Of a stretch of DNA of 64,000 nt, positions 49,175-62,423 are shown piece after piece; position 1 is the first letter of the stretch, and each line of letters begins with the position of its first letter. Where the stretch lies: assembly GCF_040581485.1 (NCBI RefSeq), contig NC_090135.1, positions 6,937,001 to 7,001,000 of the forward strand, in the 5' to 3' direction. The notes beneath the pieces were generated by a model. It ran no database searches. It saw only the letters and a list, made by a program, of their open reading frames with translations, and was not told the DNA's origin. The position numbers were made by a program, and so were the translations under genes. This DNA comes from Linepithema humile. Its lineage: Eukaryota > Arthropoda > Insecta > Hymenoptera > Formicidae.

Positions 49175-51687
49175 CGGGCAAAATTGCAGACAATCGTGCT
49201 TTGCAGTCGTTTCCGCGCGATAGCATCGATTCCCAAAAGTTACGAGCGGCGTCGCGCGATAAAATCGGCAAATTGTAATTGAAAAATCGCCGGCGCCTCT
49301 ATTCCTACTAATTTATAAATTGTGTTGTTACCGCGCCGCCACCCGTAAGCTGATTAAAGCCATTAATCGTTGATAAAATTGTACACGCTGTCATTTGGAT
49401 TTTGCGCCGCTCGCGCGAAATTCTTGAATATCTGATAATTCCTCCTGCAAATATTTGCGCGCAGAAATGAAGGCAATATTTAAAAACACGCGGCCGCACT
49501 AAATACCTATTGTGATTTACATTCTTCACTCTCTTTAATACTAATATAGTGATGCGAAAGTTATTTTATTGACATTTTTTTTTACATTGATCAGCGCTTA
49601 CGAACCGTTTATAAAAAATACTTGCGCTTATCGTAAAATACCAGCCGTTTATGAAAAATATTGACTCAATAAATATGCATCGAATAATGCAGCGAGCCAG
49701 GATATGAAATCGCGCCAAGTATAAATAACGCACGCCGCGGCAAAGATATAACCGTAATTCTTGCCTGACGTAGATTCCGTTCCATCTCCGTCGCTTTAAA
49801 GGATTGATGCAAATAACGCGGAGGTTTCGCCTCTCCGAGATCCCCGCCAGGGAAATATTCTTGGTGAATTGAATACTTCATCGCGGTATTATCATACCCG
49901 CGCGTTTTAATACCCGGAAAGTTAACAACGGCCTTGCCGAGAAGATCATAGAAAATACATCGACCCACGCGATAGATGGTTTCTTCGTTGCGCGTATCTC
50001 AAAGTCGCGACGTGACTGACTGTCGCGAAATTAGCCGCGAGCTTGGATCGACGGCGCGTGGGTGTTTTTATCCGATCGTGGGAGGACTCTCGTCAATTCA
50101 TTTCCGTTATGTCTGTCTGTATATTTACCGCGAGCGTCGTGAGAGATCAGCGCATTTACGGAGACAGCAAGGCGTACTCTCGGCGGATGCTGAAGAGCAC
50201 GGAGCGTTTGAGAAGAGAGACACGGCGAACACGGACGATAGTCGAGACGGGCCACGGCATCTCGCAGTAATTAGGCAGGCTAATCACCCCCGGCCACGTT
50301 ATCTTAATGGGCGCCGTTGTGCCGTGACATCGCAACTACCCCTGTCTCTGCTGGTAGTTTAATTGCTCCGATAGGTTCGTGCCGCCTCCCGGCAGAGAAT
50401 ATCAGACCGATGTCGATGGGTCCTCGACAATGGGCACGAAGGCGCAGCACCGCCTTCCTGCCGGGGTCCGATATCTGTGCCGCGAAAACAGTTCTGGACT
50501 GTGCGGAAATTCTGCCGCGCGTGCAATGTGAATCGCGCCATAAAGGCGAACCACGACTCGCCTATATCGTGTGTCCAATACCGCGCGGATGCTTTCCAAA
50601 TTTGAAATATTTGATGGGAAGAGGGAGAAGGGGAGAAAGAGAGCGCCACTCTCTAGCTAGCGTTGGACATTCTTTTTGGAAATATAAAAATAGTATAGCT
50701 GAATAGTTTATATTGAAATCGAATTCAAATTATCCTGCGACAGATTGCAAAATTGATTTTTCAAAAAAATTCTTACCGGCTCATGAAAAATTCAGATCTT
50801 TTCCTTAATAAATAGCGACTCGATATCGGCGGGATTAATTGAGCGTTATTGAATGTCGACGGATTTCACACAACATTAAGACGTATCCGCTGACACGTAA
50901 AAACGACGCCGCTGTCTGCCGCTCATCGCGACCGACTCGCTTACACGTAAACGCAATTAACTCCGAGTCAGCTGAAACCAGGTCAAACGTAACGTTACGT
51001 CGGCGGTATGCTGTAGCTGGATGTTCCTCCATGAACGAAATTCCGCCGCTACAAACGAATTCGCTAGATGCGAGGGAAATGTTTACTAGACTAGTTTACA
51101 TCGTATATAATCTATAATAATCTCTGTGTCTGGTGGGAGTGAAACGGGAGGCGGAGTTGCATTCTCAAACTTTTGAGGAATTTTAATCGATGCAATTTGC
51201 AAGTTATTATTTGCAAACTTTTCACCGGCTATTTTTTCAATGCAGATTTATTTAACTGTTCAACTTACGTATCAAAGCCATTAATACCGTATGGACGCGA
51301 ATTTGCACTGCAGAAAAGATTGGACAATGTTGATTAAATTCCATCGCAAATTGTTTGAAATTTTCATCTCATTATTATCGACATTTCCGTGTTGAACCGC
51401 CTATTGAAACGAATAATTTTATTTAATCCCGACTCGTTATATTTAATGTATTCTGTTTATAAAATTACTTATTTCTGAAAATTGTGTTACGGTTATTCGT
51501 GTCTTAAATTTTGTCAGAATGCGCTCGATGAAAACGTGTTAGTATTTCGGCATATCTAAGACTTGATAAAACCTGTAAACCGGCAAATGATTTTGTTTAG
51601 ATTTAGTATCTAATAAAAAAAAAAAATAGCTATTCTCGAGGGGCGAATTGTTGCCCATCAATATTGGAACGAAAGGCGGATGATGGG
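49175..51687. other. Non-coding mosaic DNA
   Basis: A diverged tandem pair beginning GCGCTTA at 49594 and 49624 shares CCGTTTAT(A/G)AAAAATA, with an extra segment in the second copy. An ATTTACAT word (49515-49522) and an ATGCAAAT octamer (49807-49814) are present. 50.0-50.6 kb is GC-rich with unrecognised frames of up to 129 codons. 51120-51640 is AT-rich with A12 at 51615-51626. Confidence 0.65.
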
Positions 51688-51749
51688 TTCCATTGGATTT
51701 CATCTCACGTGCGTCTTATGAATAGACATTAGCAAAGTTAGAAATTCGC
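51688..51749 (+). repeat. Diverged direct repeat, copy A
   Basis: Roughly 60 bp align with 52035-52096. The best block is GTGCGTCTTATGAAT (A) against ATACGCCTCATGAAT (B), in which all four differences are transitions. By hand the whole alignment is about 65-70% identical. Confidence 0.5.
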
Positions 51750-52034
51750 AGGCTCTTCTCAGTATTTACGTTTTATATGCATACAATCCGTTTCAAAAGT
51801 TGTGCGTTTCCTCTCGACTGCGGATACTAATTTTACTTCAGCAAAAATTAAAATTCCAACGACAAAAATTTGCGAAATAATATAGCGTTTAATTAAATTT
51901 CCGCCAAGAAGCATAAACTTTAAGCTTAGCAGAAAGTCTATTATTGTCGGAAAGTTCGCGACTTTTGGCGCACTCCGTATCGTAGCGCAGTCTCTTACAC
52001 TGGCTACGCTTCTTTCGTGCATAACGACAGACAA
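51750..52034. other. AT-rich spacer between direct repeats
   Basis: About 285 bp of AT-leaning unique-looking sequence with no reading frame that I can support as coding. Confidence 0.6.
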
Positions 52035-52096
52035 TTCTGTTGAATTTCGAGTCACATACGCCTCATGAATCGGCATTTACGAAATTGCAAAATTCA
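52035..52096 (+). repeat. Diverged direct repeat, copy B
   Basis: Second copy, 347 bp downstream of copy A and in the same orientation. Differences are mostly transitions in the best-aligned part. Confidence 0.5.
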
Positions 52097-53370
52097 GATG
52101 CCGGTTTCGCCTCGATGTTTGCAACTTATTTAGGAAAATAAACCGCGCGCGCGCACAGTGGGCGATGCACTCTTCTTACCGCGTCGCGCAATTCCGTATG
52201 AATAATTCGCGAAATTTCGAATTGCGATACCTTCTTGCGGAAGGAGATAGCATGTGAGATTCAGCAACGACGACGTTAGCGCGGTCGTTTGTAAAGCCGC
52301 GTTCGCTCGTTCGTGGCAGCATCAACGCATCTTCAAGTTTCTCGTTTAACAAAAGAGAGGAGAAGAAAACGCGGTGAAAACTAGCGCAGTTTGCGCAGAA
52401 ATGCCTTCTGCTTTTTCCCCTGTGACGTTCGCGCGCTAGTTGTCTGTCATAATCTGCAACCGTATTTTTCAGCGGCGCGACGGTGCGACGTTTCGTAATA
52501 ATTCTGGTGAAATTTAAACAAGAGATTTTATTTTCATTATGCGCCAGCTGGCGGAATGATTTGGAATGAAACACCGCGCTCGAGCTAGACCGTTTTATGA
52601 ATATTAACAGCACGACGATATCGCGCAGCGCTGACGAGCACGCATCAACTTCTGACAATAATTTTGTATGCCGGCCTGTGCAGTCCGTAATTTCTCTTGA
52701 CCCGTGAGTAATCGTGCTATAAACGCTGCGCGCAAGTAAAAATTTATTTTCCAATTAATTCTAGAATGCTGTTTCAATTTTTGAACAATTATCGTAGTTG
52801 AAGAACAATTACAACGCAAACGCGTTTACAGCATGTACATTCCATTTCACAATTACAATATTTAAGGTCGATTAGAGCAGCGGATCGATAGCGAGCTTTC
52901 CCGCTTTTTCTCCTCACGTCCACCGCTTCCGGAACGGATGTTCGGGCAGCGTAAGTTCATCTGTGACTGCCGTAAGTTCGCGGTGGAAAAATCGGAGAAA
53001 CCGAGGTCGAAATGTGCCACTACGCACTGCCGAGAGTTGCGTCTTATTTTCGGCCGCTTTCGGTCGAAATCGGAAAATCCATTCCTTCAACCCCCTCTTT
53101 ATCGCCCGTTTTCGCCGCGCTGTGCTTCGGGGGTCCCGGAACTACTTTAATGATCGAAATAATGATTAAATATTACGGGAACGATATTTAACTTCTCTTC
53201 CGTGGCGCGCGGCGTGCCGCCCTCGCGCGAAAACGGGCCGCTAGAGATGAGAAAAGTTGAAATGGGAAATGGAATTGGATGCATAACCCGCCGGAGCGAG
53301 AAACGCGGCGAAAACTGGAGATCAGGCCGGGCTCTCTCACTCGCCACTTCTGTCCCCATATCCGACGTCC
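52097..53370. other. Non-coding mosaic DNA
   Basis: A short GC alternation lies near 52143. A 192-codon minus-strand frame (52176-52754) has no recognised domain and its composition is uneven. The remainder is mixed to GC-rich. Confidence 0.6.
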
Positions 53371-53371
53371 T

Positions 53372-53392
53372 CCCCCCCTCCCCCCTTTTTTT
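53372..53392. repeat. C7-T-C6-T7 pyrimidine run
   Basis: A C7, T, C6, T7 tract. It does not provide four clear tracts for a minus-strand quadruplex. Confidence 0.9.
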
Positions 53393-56300
53393 GTCCTCTA
53401 CATTTTATACCCATCGTCTCGCGTCGCGAGACCATAATCTGGCGCGCTCCTTCCGTTAATGTCATCCCGCTGAAGGCGCGAAGGCGGGGTAATTCTTTCT
53501 AGACTCGAACGTTAATTGCAAGGCGTTGCGCCGGACCGGCGTGACGCCGTTAAAAGTTTTCATATTACCGACGCGTTGTGAAAAATCCCTCGGAATTAAT
53601 TTTCTAATGAGTCACGATTATCTGGCGAATACGTGGAGAGAATTTGGAGTAATTAGTTGTAGGAGCTGCTCCCAGGCTGCTGCACCGTGCTTCTTCTTAT
53701 TCTCGCTGCGCTCTCATCTTCTGAGATTTGCCCGGTAATCTCGTCCTACCTTCGAAGCAGCGGGGATAGACCTTTTGACCGTAACGAAGGTTAATTGAAG
53801 GTGCTGTCAGCCCGGGGAGAAAGCCGCTTGATTTCTTCTCCGCTGGATTTTTTAACGAAGACACGGAACACAATCCACGTTTATTAAAAATGACAAACGA
53901 GACGTTATATCGGTATTGCACGCCGGTATTGTTAGGCGCGCGTCTCGCAGATTTATGATGGTTTACGGGGGCGAATAAATATCCCGGCTTATTAATTAAA
54001 ATTTCGTCCGCAAATCGCCTTTATGTTAAGACATTAAATGTCTACGCGTATGATTGATCGCCACGGGGCACGATTAATATTACGCTAAACTGCCGCGGGA
54101 CTTATGTGCAAGAACTTCCAGCGTCAGGATCACTCGACATATCGTACTAAAACCATGACCGGGGGGGATGGAACAGAAGCTGCCCGAAGGACAAGTTGGA
54201 CAGTCCGTCCTGAGCTGGGATTTAATCAGATGGGAAATGTACATATGTTAATTTGGTCGTCTGACGTAATTAACCGTGCACAACATACAATTTCGCGTAT
54301 TTCGCGCGGGAATACATTTCCAAGTTTTTTTTTGTTTTTTTTTTTTTTTGTAGAATATAATAGTTCCGCTCTGCAAAACTCGAAGGCACTTTACGGACAG
54401 TGAACTTTGCGCAATCCATTTTCGAGGCAACTTGGAGTCGTAAATATTTAATTAGACGCTATTGAGACTTTTTCAGCGAGAAAATCACAAAAAATGATAC
54501 AATACCCCCATCCGAAGGGATGCAGCATTGGAGGTAATTAATTCTCGCCGGGTGCTTCGGCCGAGCTGCAGTCCGCTCTCGCGAACTCTGAGGAAACTTT
54601 CCTTCGGCGCGAATTCTTCAATGAAGGGCGCAATTTATGCGCTTTGGAAAATCAGCTCTTACGTGACCGGGTTAATTATATACACGCCTTATGAGGGTTC
54701 ATTAGGCGATGATACCCTCTGCAAATCTTGAAAATGAGACCTATTCTCTGTACACTCATATATCAGAGTATTATCAGTCCTAAAACTTTAAAGATTATCC
54801 CGAACCGGGATTACGGCCGTATCTGACCTACCAGCGCCGCTCCCTTGGTTTCTGATCGCATCAATTATTTCCATATTCAGGGGATCGTGTTGTTATCGTC
54901 AAACAGACTTTCCTCAAGGCCGTTATTATCGCCATGCTCGAGTTAGACAGTTATTAATGATGCCGCATTACGTCATTACATATCAACTTGGTATCGCAAT
55001 CATGTTAAAATCGTCGCCCGAGCAATTTTCGTTGTTTTGCTATTAATTTATCATATACTTCCACCTCGAGCGAACACATTAAAGATTTGTTTAATGAAAA
55101 TTACTCTATTTTTATCCCAAAGTATTTACACAATTTGCAAAATTGAGAAATTATATATGAAAGAATATTGCGCGATCAAGTTTTATTTACAAAAATTGAG
55201 AAATCTGCCGTGAAGAGGAAATGACTTTTAATACGAGCTGCGTAAAAGTTTTACATCCTTCGCACGTACACTGCGATTATTGTTTCGCCCATAAGCGTAC
55301 TTCCGATTACGATGTGTCACATTTTTCTCCGTTTCCCCGAACGACGGAGTCGTAAAGTGTTGGAAGTTTCGATAAATTTCTCCCTGTGCGATACTGCGTG
55401 TATATCGACCGAGATCTAACGACTTTGCGTTCCGTGAGAGATTTTAGCTCGCGCGAAAAACTTTTTCCCCGTTTTTTGACAATTTGCAGGTATCGAACGG
55501 CCGTAAATCGCGACGCGAGGAAACGATAATCGCGAACCGCTCGTAAATCTAGCGGACCTCATTTTCCAGATACCTATATCTGACACATAATATGTTTCCC
55601 CGTGGCCATTAACGTGCTTCAGCGCGATGCACGGCATACCATTACCGGTTGATATAAATATCGTGAAAAAATTATTCGAAACGTAATTCGCTTTTTGCGT
55701 AAAATGCATCTATTTAAGTTGGAATTGGTTGAAAGAAAGTATGCTTGAGGAGACGCGCGCCAAGAGATATCGCTTTCATGTTAGCGCGATTATATAAGCG
55801 TCTCTGCGCGTGCATTTTTGCGATATTATAACTTCTCAGTGCGCGCCAATGTTTGCAGTTGCCGCGATAGTATAAATATTTTCTTGGTTTTTCGGTTCTG
55901 CGCCGTGACGTGAATACGGGAAAAAAACACGCGCGTTTGTAATCACTGTTTAAAAAGCGAGATATCGTTTTAATTGCTTCCAGCATCGGCTGGTCGCAGC
56001 GTTTACATTCGCTTTGACGCAAAACGCGAAAAAAAGGAAGATAAACGAGTCCTGACTGACAGCCGGCTCAAAATTTCGTTTAAAAAGATCCGATTTAATG
56101 CCTGAAAATGCGCGGTTACGCGCGTGTAAGCGGACTATACGGCGCGGCTCCCAGACGGATCTTTTCAAATTTACATCGACGTATTAAATCACATTGAATT
56201 ATGCGCTATCATGTAAATCCACGTGATCGTTCCGAGTTCCAATCGGTGCAATGGCGGATCCGGATGCCCCTCCATAAACGGCGACGCGCGATGAACGCGT

Positions 56301-58916
56301 AGCGCGCTGTTAAAGTATTGCATTTTGCGAAATTATTATAGCGAAGAAGCGAAACTTTTTTACTTTTCACTTTACCGAGATGTTGCCGTAATATTGGCAA
56401 AATTGGAAGTAAAATAGATATCCTTTTGCTCTAGTTTTTTCTCAGTTTGGACGTATTTATTTACAGAAAAATCTAAATTTATTATGAACTAAAGAATTTA
56501 TTATTTTCTACGTGACTGCAAATATTTAAAATGTTTTTGGGGCATTTTGCCAATTTGGAAATCTGAGCAAAATAAAGATGAAATAGTAAGCATTTCAGAA
56601 AGATTAAAACTTCTGTTCAGAAAATATTTTAAGTGTACGAAAAATAAGCGGCAAAAAAGAATTATGCTTTAAAAAGATGAGTCTACGATTCAATTTTGAT
56701 TTATTTGAAGTATTTTATAGAATTATAAGGTGAGGGACTGAGCGGAAAATGCAAGCGCAATGATTAGCAGTTGTTAGCTCTCGTTCTTGACCACGAGAAT
56801 AATTATAAGACAATTTTGGCGCGCAGCGTATGTCGCGGATAGTCTCGCGCGCGGATAGGATAGATGGTATACTCGCTTACAATACGCCGTGTTTCCGAAC
56901 TGTTACGAGAGTTTCTTGATCCCGCGGTAGTTTCGAGTCTGCCTATTTGGCGGCATGCCAGACCTCGGTGGACCACGAACGTAGCGAAGCCGTACGGCGA
57001 CCGTCGGGTCTTGTTTCGCCATGTGTCCGGAACTCGACCGCGCGTCTCGCAAGGAGAATAAATTCTCCAAACGGACTGCCGGTGGCGATCGCGGTGACGA
57101 CGGCGTGCTGCGAACGTCTCCGGCAACACGCGTGAAGAATTGATAAATCGGAATAGCCGGGCGAGAGACGCGCGCGCGGTTTTGTGTCGCTGCTTCACGT
57201 ACAAACATCGGTGGGCTACGTGAAACAGTTTGCGAAACGGTGGACGACTTTTTCGTGAGTCGCCGCGACCACTCTCGGTGGCTCGCGGCCAAAACTTTTT
57301 TCCTCCCCCGGGAAAAAGAATGCTCGCTTGTTACAGCCGCCACGCATAAACTCCTCTTTACTTACGTCCGACCGCTAAGAGGAACGCGGTCGCGTGGCAG
57401 TTGCTCGGAAGCGAGCGTATCCGTTTTCCCTCGGAACGGGACGTCGCCGAAACTCTGGCGATTTAATGGTCCAAGACTCCGTTACGTGTATCGCCGTTAC
57501 TCTCCGCGCGCGAAACTTTTTCTTTAGCGGTGATCCACCTCGCCCTCTCGCCAAACTCTCGAAACACGTCCCATTTGGAAAGCAAAGTGAGTTACCGCAG
57601 CACGGCGGAGTGCCGTGCCGACCTTTCCGCCTCCGAAATATTATTGCCACTTGGATAAATTTTTATGGCCGTATTTATAGCTATTTCGGCAGTATCGGCT
57701 CTTCCTTTAATCAGAACTAACTTTTCTCCTAAAACATGACAAATCTGTATATATTCGCAGCCACTCACGCGCACCAGAGAATCAAAATTATCAGTATAAG
57801 CGAGTGATTAAACAGTGAATTTTAATTAAACTAATTGACACTCCAATTGCGAATGCACGATGCTTGTTGATCTCCTTCGAGTGGCTCGAATTTCACTCGC
57901 GCGGCTGCCTCGCCCGCAAAATATTTTATCTGTTTTATTCCACGACTTTTCGCCCTGATGCTCCGGAACGACATCGACGCGCTACAGCTGAGCGGAACAG
58001 CTCCAATCGTTTTCGCGAAACACGATGGTACCGAAAGTTCCCCCGATTTAATGTGCCTTGACTTCGTTACGTATTGCTATTGTTGTCGCACGCCATGGCC
58101 GTTGCGCTCTTCGCCGGGGGCTGTAACAGTTGGTAACTTTGTGAATGCGCGCGGCTTTTATTGTCGTTTGAAAACAGGCTTTGTTTCAAACTTACATTTT
58201 CTCCCGAGTGCATCAAGCATTCTCAAGCGGCTATTGCTCGCTCTCTTGTATACATCGCGAAAGTATCTTAATAATATTTACGATTACGATCGCGATTACG
58301 ACTGGATGCAAAACTTGATTCCGCGCAAGCTTACGGCATTGTTATGCATGACTTTGAAGTGTTGCAAATTGTCTACGAGTGTACAAGTGTGCCTACAAAA
58401 TCTAAGTTAACGACGGATGAATTTGTTGAAGTCGGATCGAGGATCAGATATTGTGCACTGCACATTGCATCTTTATACTCGCCATTGCGGCAAGTCGTTG
58501 GCTGGCGCACGCGAAACAAAGGGGGCGATTTTTAGAAAAAGCGGAAGAATCGCACTCTCGTCGCCGCGAATTGAGATATCCGCGATGTATAGATCGCGAC
58601 AAGCGGCTCTCTCTCCGAAAGAGAGGACGAAAATCGCTGAGGGAGACAACGGAGCGAGATCGGTCGCAGAAGACGAGGTAGCGCGGCGCAGCGGCGACGG
58701 GATGGCAGCTTTGTCTTCGATGAACGGTAACTGGGGAAACGGTAACGTCCGACGGGCAACAATGGGTTATTGTGCGAAGGTAGGGACGTGCTAGCGGCGT
58801 CTCCGCTGATATACAACGCCGCCGGCGTGCAACCCCGGCTACGACACCGGAGCGTCCCGAAGGGCATCCAGGTTCACCGGCAGCCAGGACGAAACTAGGC
58901 GGCATCTCGATGAGGG
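53393..58916. other. Non-coding mosaic DNA, nothing recognised
   Basis: T9-G-T15 lies at 54325-54349. 54990-55230 and 56160-56760 are AT-rich. ATTTACAT/ATGTAAAT words lie at 56169-56176 and 56211-56218. 56.8-57.7 and 58.5-58.9 kb are GC-rich with overlapping unrecognised frames (up to 153 codons) on both strands. No RNA gene is seen. Confidence 0.65.
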
Positions 58917-58949
58917 AGAGAGAGAGAGAGAGAGGGGGGGGAGAGGGGG
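58917..58949. repeat. (GA)8 followed by G8 and G5 runs
   Basis: A GA repeat of about eight units passes into G8 (58934-58941), AGA and G5 (58945-58949). Confidence 0.93.
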
Positions 58950-60912
58950 AGCCCTAATTACCATGCTACATGGTTAATCTTCGAGATCCAGAATGGCGAC
59001 GGAGCCGGGAACAATGTTCGCCTTCTCCCTCCCTCTCGTTCATTCCGCTATCTCGCAATAGTTGTAACGTTAATGCTCCTTTACAGCGGAGCGAAGGACC
59101 ACGACGACCTTGATTAGAGGTCTTGCAACGTTCCGCCAGAGACGGTTCGATATCCCTGCGAGTATCACTGCGATGAGCGACTTTGAAACTTGGACTCTCC
59201 CGAAAAAGAAGCGCTGATTTTGTTGATCTTCGCGCCTATCAAAACGTCGCGTGCGATTCGCCGAGGGTTTTCCAGCGGAATTCTGTGTACAGTCGGCGTC
59301 TCTATCTCGTCTCCCGTTCTTCTGTTTGTCTTTTTTTTTTTTTTTTGCGGTTGAGACCGAAAAAGTCGCTCGACGAATAATTATTCAAACAAGTGCAAAC
59401 AAGCATTACCGTCTATCTCTCGGCCGCTTTTCTTCCTTCTCTTTCGCTCCGCCGAGAGCGAGGTCGGAATATTCGACTCGCCGGAAGACGTAGGTGTGGA
59501 CTCGCCGAGATCTGTCTGAGTTACATAAAGCCAAATAGCAGCGTATGCGTGATGCAAAGTTAAGGGCGGAGGGGTAAGTTACAGTTATATACCGGCTAAC
59601 CTTGCGAATGAAGAGTTATGTCGAGCTCTCCCTGACTTACTGGCTGGCTCAGCAAGGATTAAAACACTGCTAAACACGGGGACCATCTTTATTCACTCCC
59701 CGTGGGCCGCCAACCCTATTATGAAACCGGCGACGTTGGTTGGCTTGATAATGCGACTAATTTCAAATCTCACTCGCGCAAGCACATTTGATAATTTCTC
59801 CATGTCGTCTACGATTTGCGTTAATAGCGCGATCTTCTGTTTGGAATAAATAAAACCTCGACGTGGAAAATTGGAGAAGAAATGGTTTTATATAACGCAT
59901 AGCAATTCGGGATACACTTGACATTTATTTTGTACTTTATGTAATTTTTAATAAATTTTAAATTTTAAAAGCTATTAGTTTTTTTCTGATAAAGAATAAT
60001 GTTTGGAAATGGTATTTTTCCGGAATTAAAAGAGAAATAATTGAATTTAAATTTCATTATTTTGGAAAGTGGAACTTTGGAGCTTCGCAAGCATGTCAGA
60101 CGATCTTCTAATCCTTCGCGCCTGTGTGAGGATTAGCCGATGGTAATTAGAGTAACCGCGAGTCCTGACGATAATAAGAGGCATGCCGAGACAATCTTGT
60201 GGCTTGCACGCTCAGATTAACCAGACTATACCGTTTCTAGTGTGCCGGGCTAAATTTTGAGGAAGCGACTTAGGAAACAACGCCGGGATTTGCATTTAGC
60301 GGAGCAATATGCTTAATTGGACGCATTTCCGAGACAGAGAAATGATTAGCCGCTAGACGGGCCGTGGATTAAAAATTTATCGCACTGACCCTACTTTCCC
60401 CTAAGAACGTTATTTACATTTCGCGCACATCGCATCCGCGTAAATGGCCCAAAATAATTAAACTAACAATTTACTTGCGTTCAGTTTTTTACTTTAACTC
60501 CTAATATATTTTGTACGGCCAAACGTTTAAATTAACTGTCACATAAAGTGCACAATAGCACGTTGACGAGTGAAATATGAGATAGTTTCCGGTGCGAGAT
60601 TTTCTGTCACGAGAGCGAGAATGAAAGAAGCCTTTTGGTAGGCTTAAGTTGCAGTTCGCAAAGCGCAATAAAGCGACGGGAAATAATTACGGGCGCGTAC
60701 GCGGATGGCGCACGCCTGAATACGTAACAAAGATGATGAATGCTTTCTGGTTTCCATTTCTTCGATTCCCGCCCCGCCGATACCGCCAGCGCCGGCGCGC
60801 ATTACCATAAAGCATTAATATGCCAGACTCCAGAGAGGCTGTCTGCGAAAGTGGCGTCGGTATCTCGGCGGCACGGCAGGAGCTTGAGACAGAAGAAGAG
60901 CCCGGCTGTGTT
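58950..60912. other. Non-coding mosaic DNA
   Basis: T16 lies at 59331-59346. An 8-bp stem with a 14-base loop (59675-59682 and 59697-59704) is within chance expectation. 59810-60080 and 60440-60560 are AT-rich. An ATTTGCAT octamer (60288-60295) and ATTTACAT (60412-60419) are present. Confidence 0.65.
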
Positions 60913-60940
60913 GGGGGCGGAGGGAGAGGAGGGGGAGGGG
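60913..60940 (+). other. G-quadruplex motif (G5-N4-G3-N6-G5-A-G4)
   Basis: Four distinct G tracts with loops CGGA, AGAGGA and A. Confidence 0.85.
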
Positions 60941-62399
60941 CCCTTGGAAGACACATCCATCGGCAGTTTTTCACGCGCGTTGTCTCGATATCCGGCAGCG
61001 TATCTTACCGAGTCCGCGATATAAATGCACGCCGGTGTCGCGTCTCTCGCGAGATGGAATGAATTTGTCAACCGACCGGAGATATCGCCGGCTCCCCTCA
61101 CGCCCAAGGCCTCCTCCCGTCTTGGATCCTTCGATCTCTTGCGACCATCCATCGAGTGTCCATAAATGGAAAGAGGAAGATCGATCCGTGCGATAACGCG
61201 CGTCCCACGGAAGGATCAAAGATGGAGCGAAAAGCCCGAAGCGAGGAGAAAGACAACGGTGAAAGGATTCGGGTAAAATTGTGCGAGAGAGACGGCGAGA
61301 TAAAGATCAAGATTGGAGCGGAGAGGACGAAAAGTGGAGAAAAACGAACGCGAGCGGAGCGGACACGTGAAAGAAGAAAGTCCGGGGGTGAAAAGCCTAA
61401 TTTCGCAAGGGAGGTTTTCGCGCGGAAACTGCACAAGCTGGCTCGATCTGAACTCCGCATTGGCACGGTTGAACTTGCCGATCGCGGCGGGACTTGTTCC
61501 CGTCTCGCTTATCCAGACGAAAGCTCTCTCGCTCGCTATCGCGTCGCCACTTGCGATCCCGGCTCATACACGCCCGCTTCGATTTCTGAGGAACACCGCC
61601 GCCGGCTTGTACGGTCTGATGTTACGAGGTGTTCGCGAGTAGTCGGCAGCGGGAATGAAAAGTAATTGCGCGAAATGGAGCGGCCGTTACGGGCGTTACG
61701 AGACCTCGCTCCAGATTTCCCGAGCTCCCGGCAAATTAAATCGATCGCATTAACGAAACTCCCCATCGATTTTCACATTAGGAAAATGGAGCGGCGCAAT
61801 TGTTCTTCATTGGCATGCACGGGGATCCCGGCGAGGAGGAGGTGCGCAAATACGAATGCGCCCGATTGCGGGCGTATTTTTCAAATTAGATGGAAATGTT
61901 TCCGTTTCATCCGGAGTTTATTGATAGATATTACGTATTGAAACGCACGAATTAATATATTGCAGATCTTTCTCAAGTCCCGTAAATTCGCAGCGCTACG
62001 ACCGAAGAGGTATCGATGCTTCGGTATCGGAAAGCAGTCAACGTCAATCATTAATTTCGATCGTAAGTAAAAGCAAATGCGGCGAATATATCCGGCGTAA
62101 CGCCACGCGAAAGCCGATGGGGCATTAGATTTTAGTGGTAGTACATCGGCTTATCGGCCATAATCCTTTCACGGTTACGGATTGTCGACTTAGGATCAGT
62201 CGGAGCCGCAATATCTTGGCGAACCGATGGCCGTAACAAACCTTCACAAAGAAATCCTCAGACGCGGCGGTTCCGCGGCGTCCAATACGCGGGATCCAAT
62301 AATATCAGCGCGATCCAAGTATCCTGGCCACGGTCCAACCGACCATTGCTAGCGGAATAAAATTATTTCCTACCTTTCGTCCCGCGCTTTCGTCTCGCG
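60941..62399. other. Non-coding mosaic DNA
   Basis: 61.1-61.7 kb is GC-rich with overlapping unrecognised frames (up to 169 codons). A 9-bp stem, AAGCCGATG/CATCGGCTT (62111-62119 and 62144-62152), encloses a 24-base loop, which is within chance expectation. Confidence 0.6.
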
Positions 62400-62423
62400 G
62401 CGCGCGCGCGCGCGCGAGAGAGA
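62400..62423. repeat. (GC)8 followed by (GA)n
   Basis: Eight GC units pass directly into a short GA run, a junction of Z-DNA-prone and purine-tract sequence. Confidence 0.92.

Noticed and set aside
62111..62152. 9-bp stem with 24-base loop
   Set aside because: Several such stems are expected by chance in 64 kb, and the loop has no notable composition.
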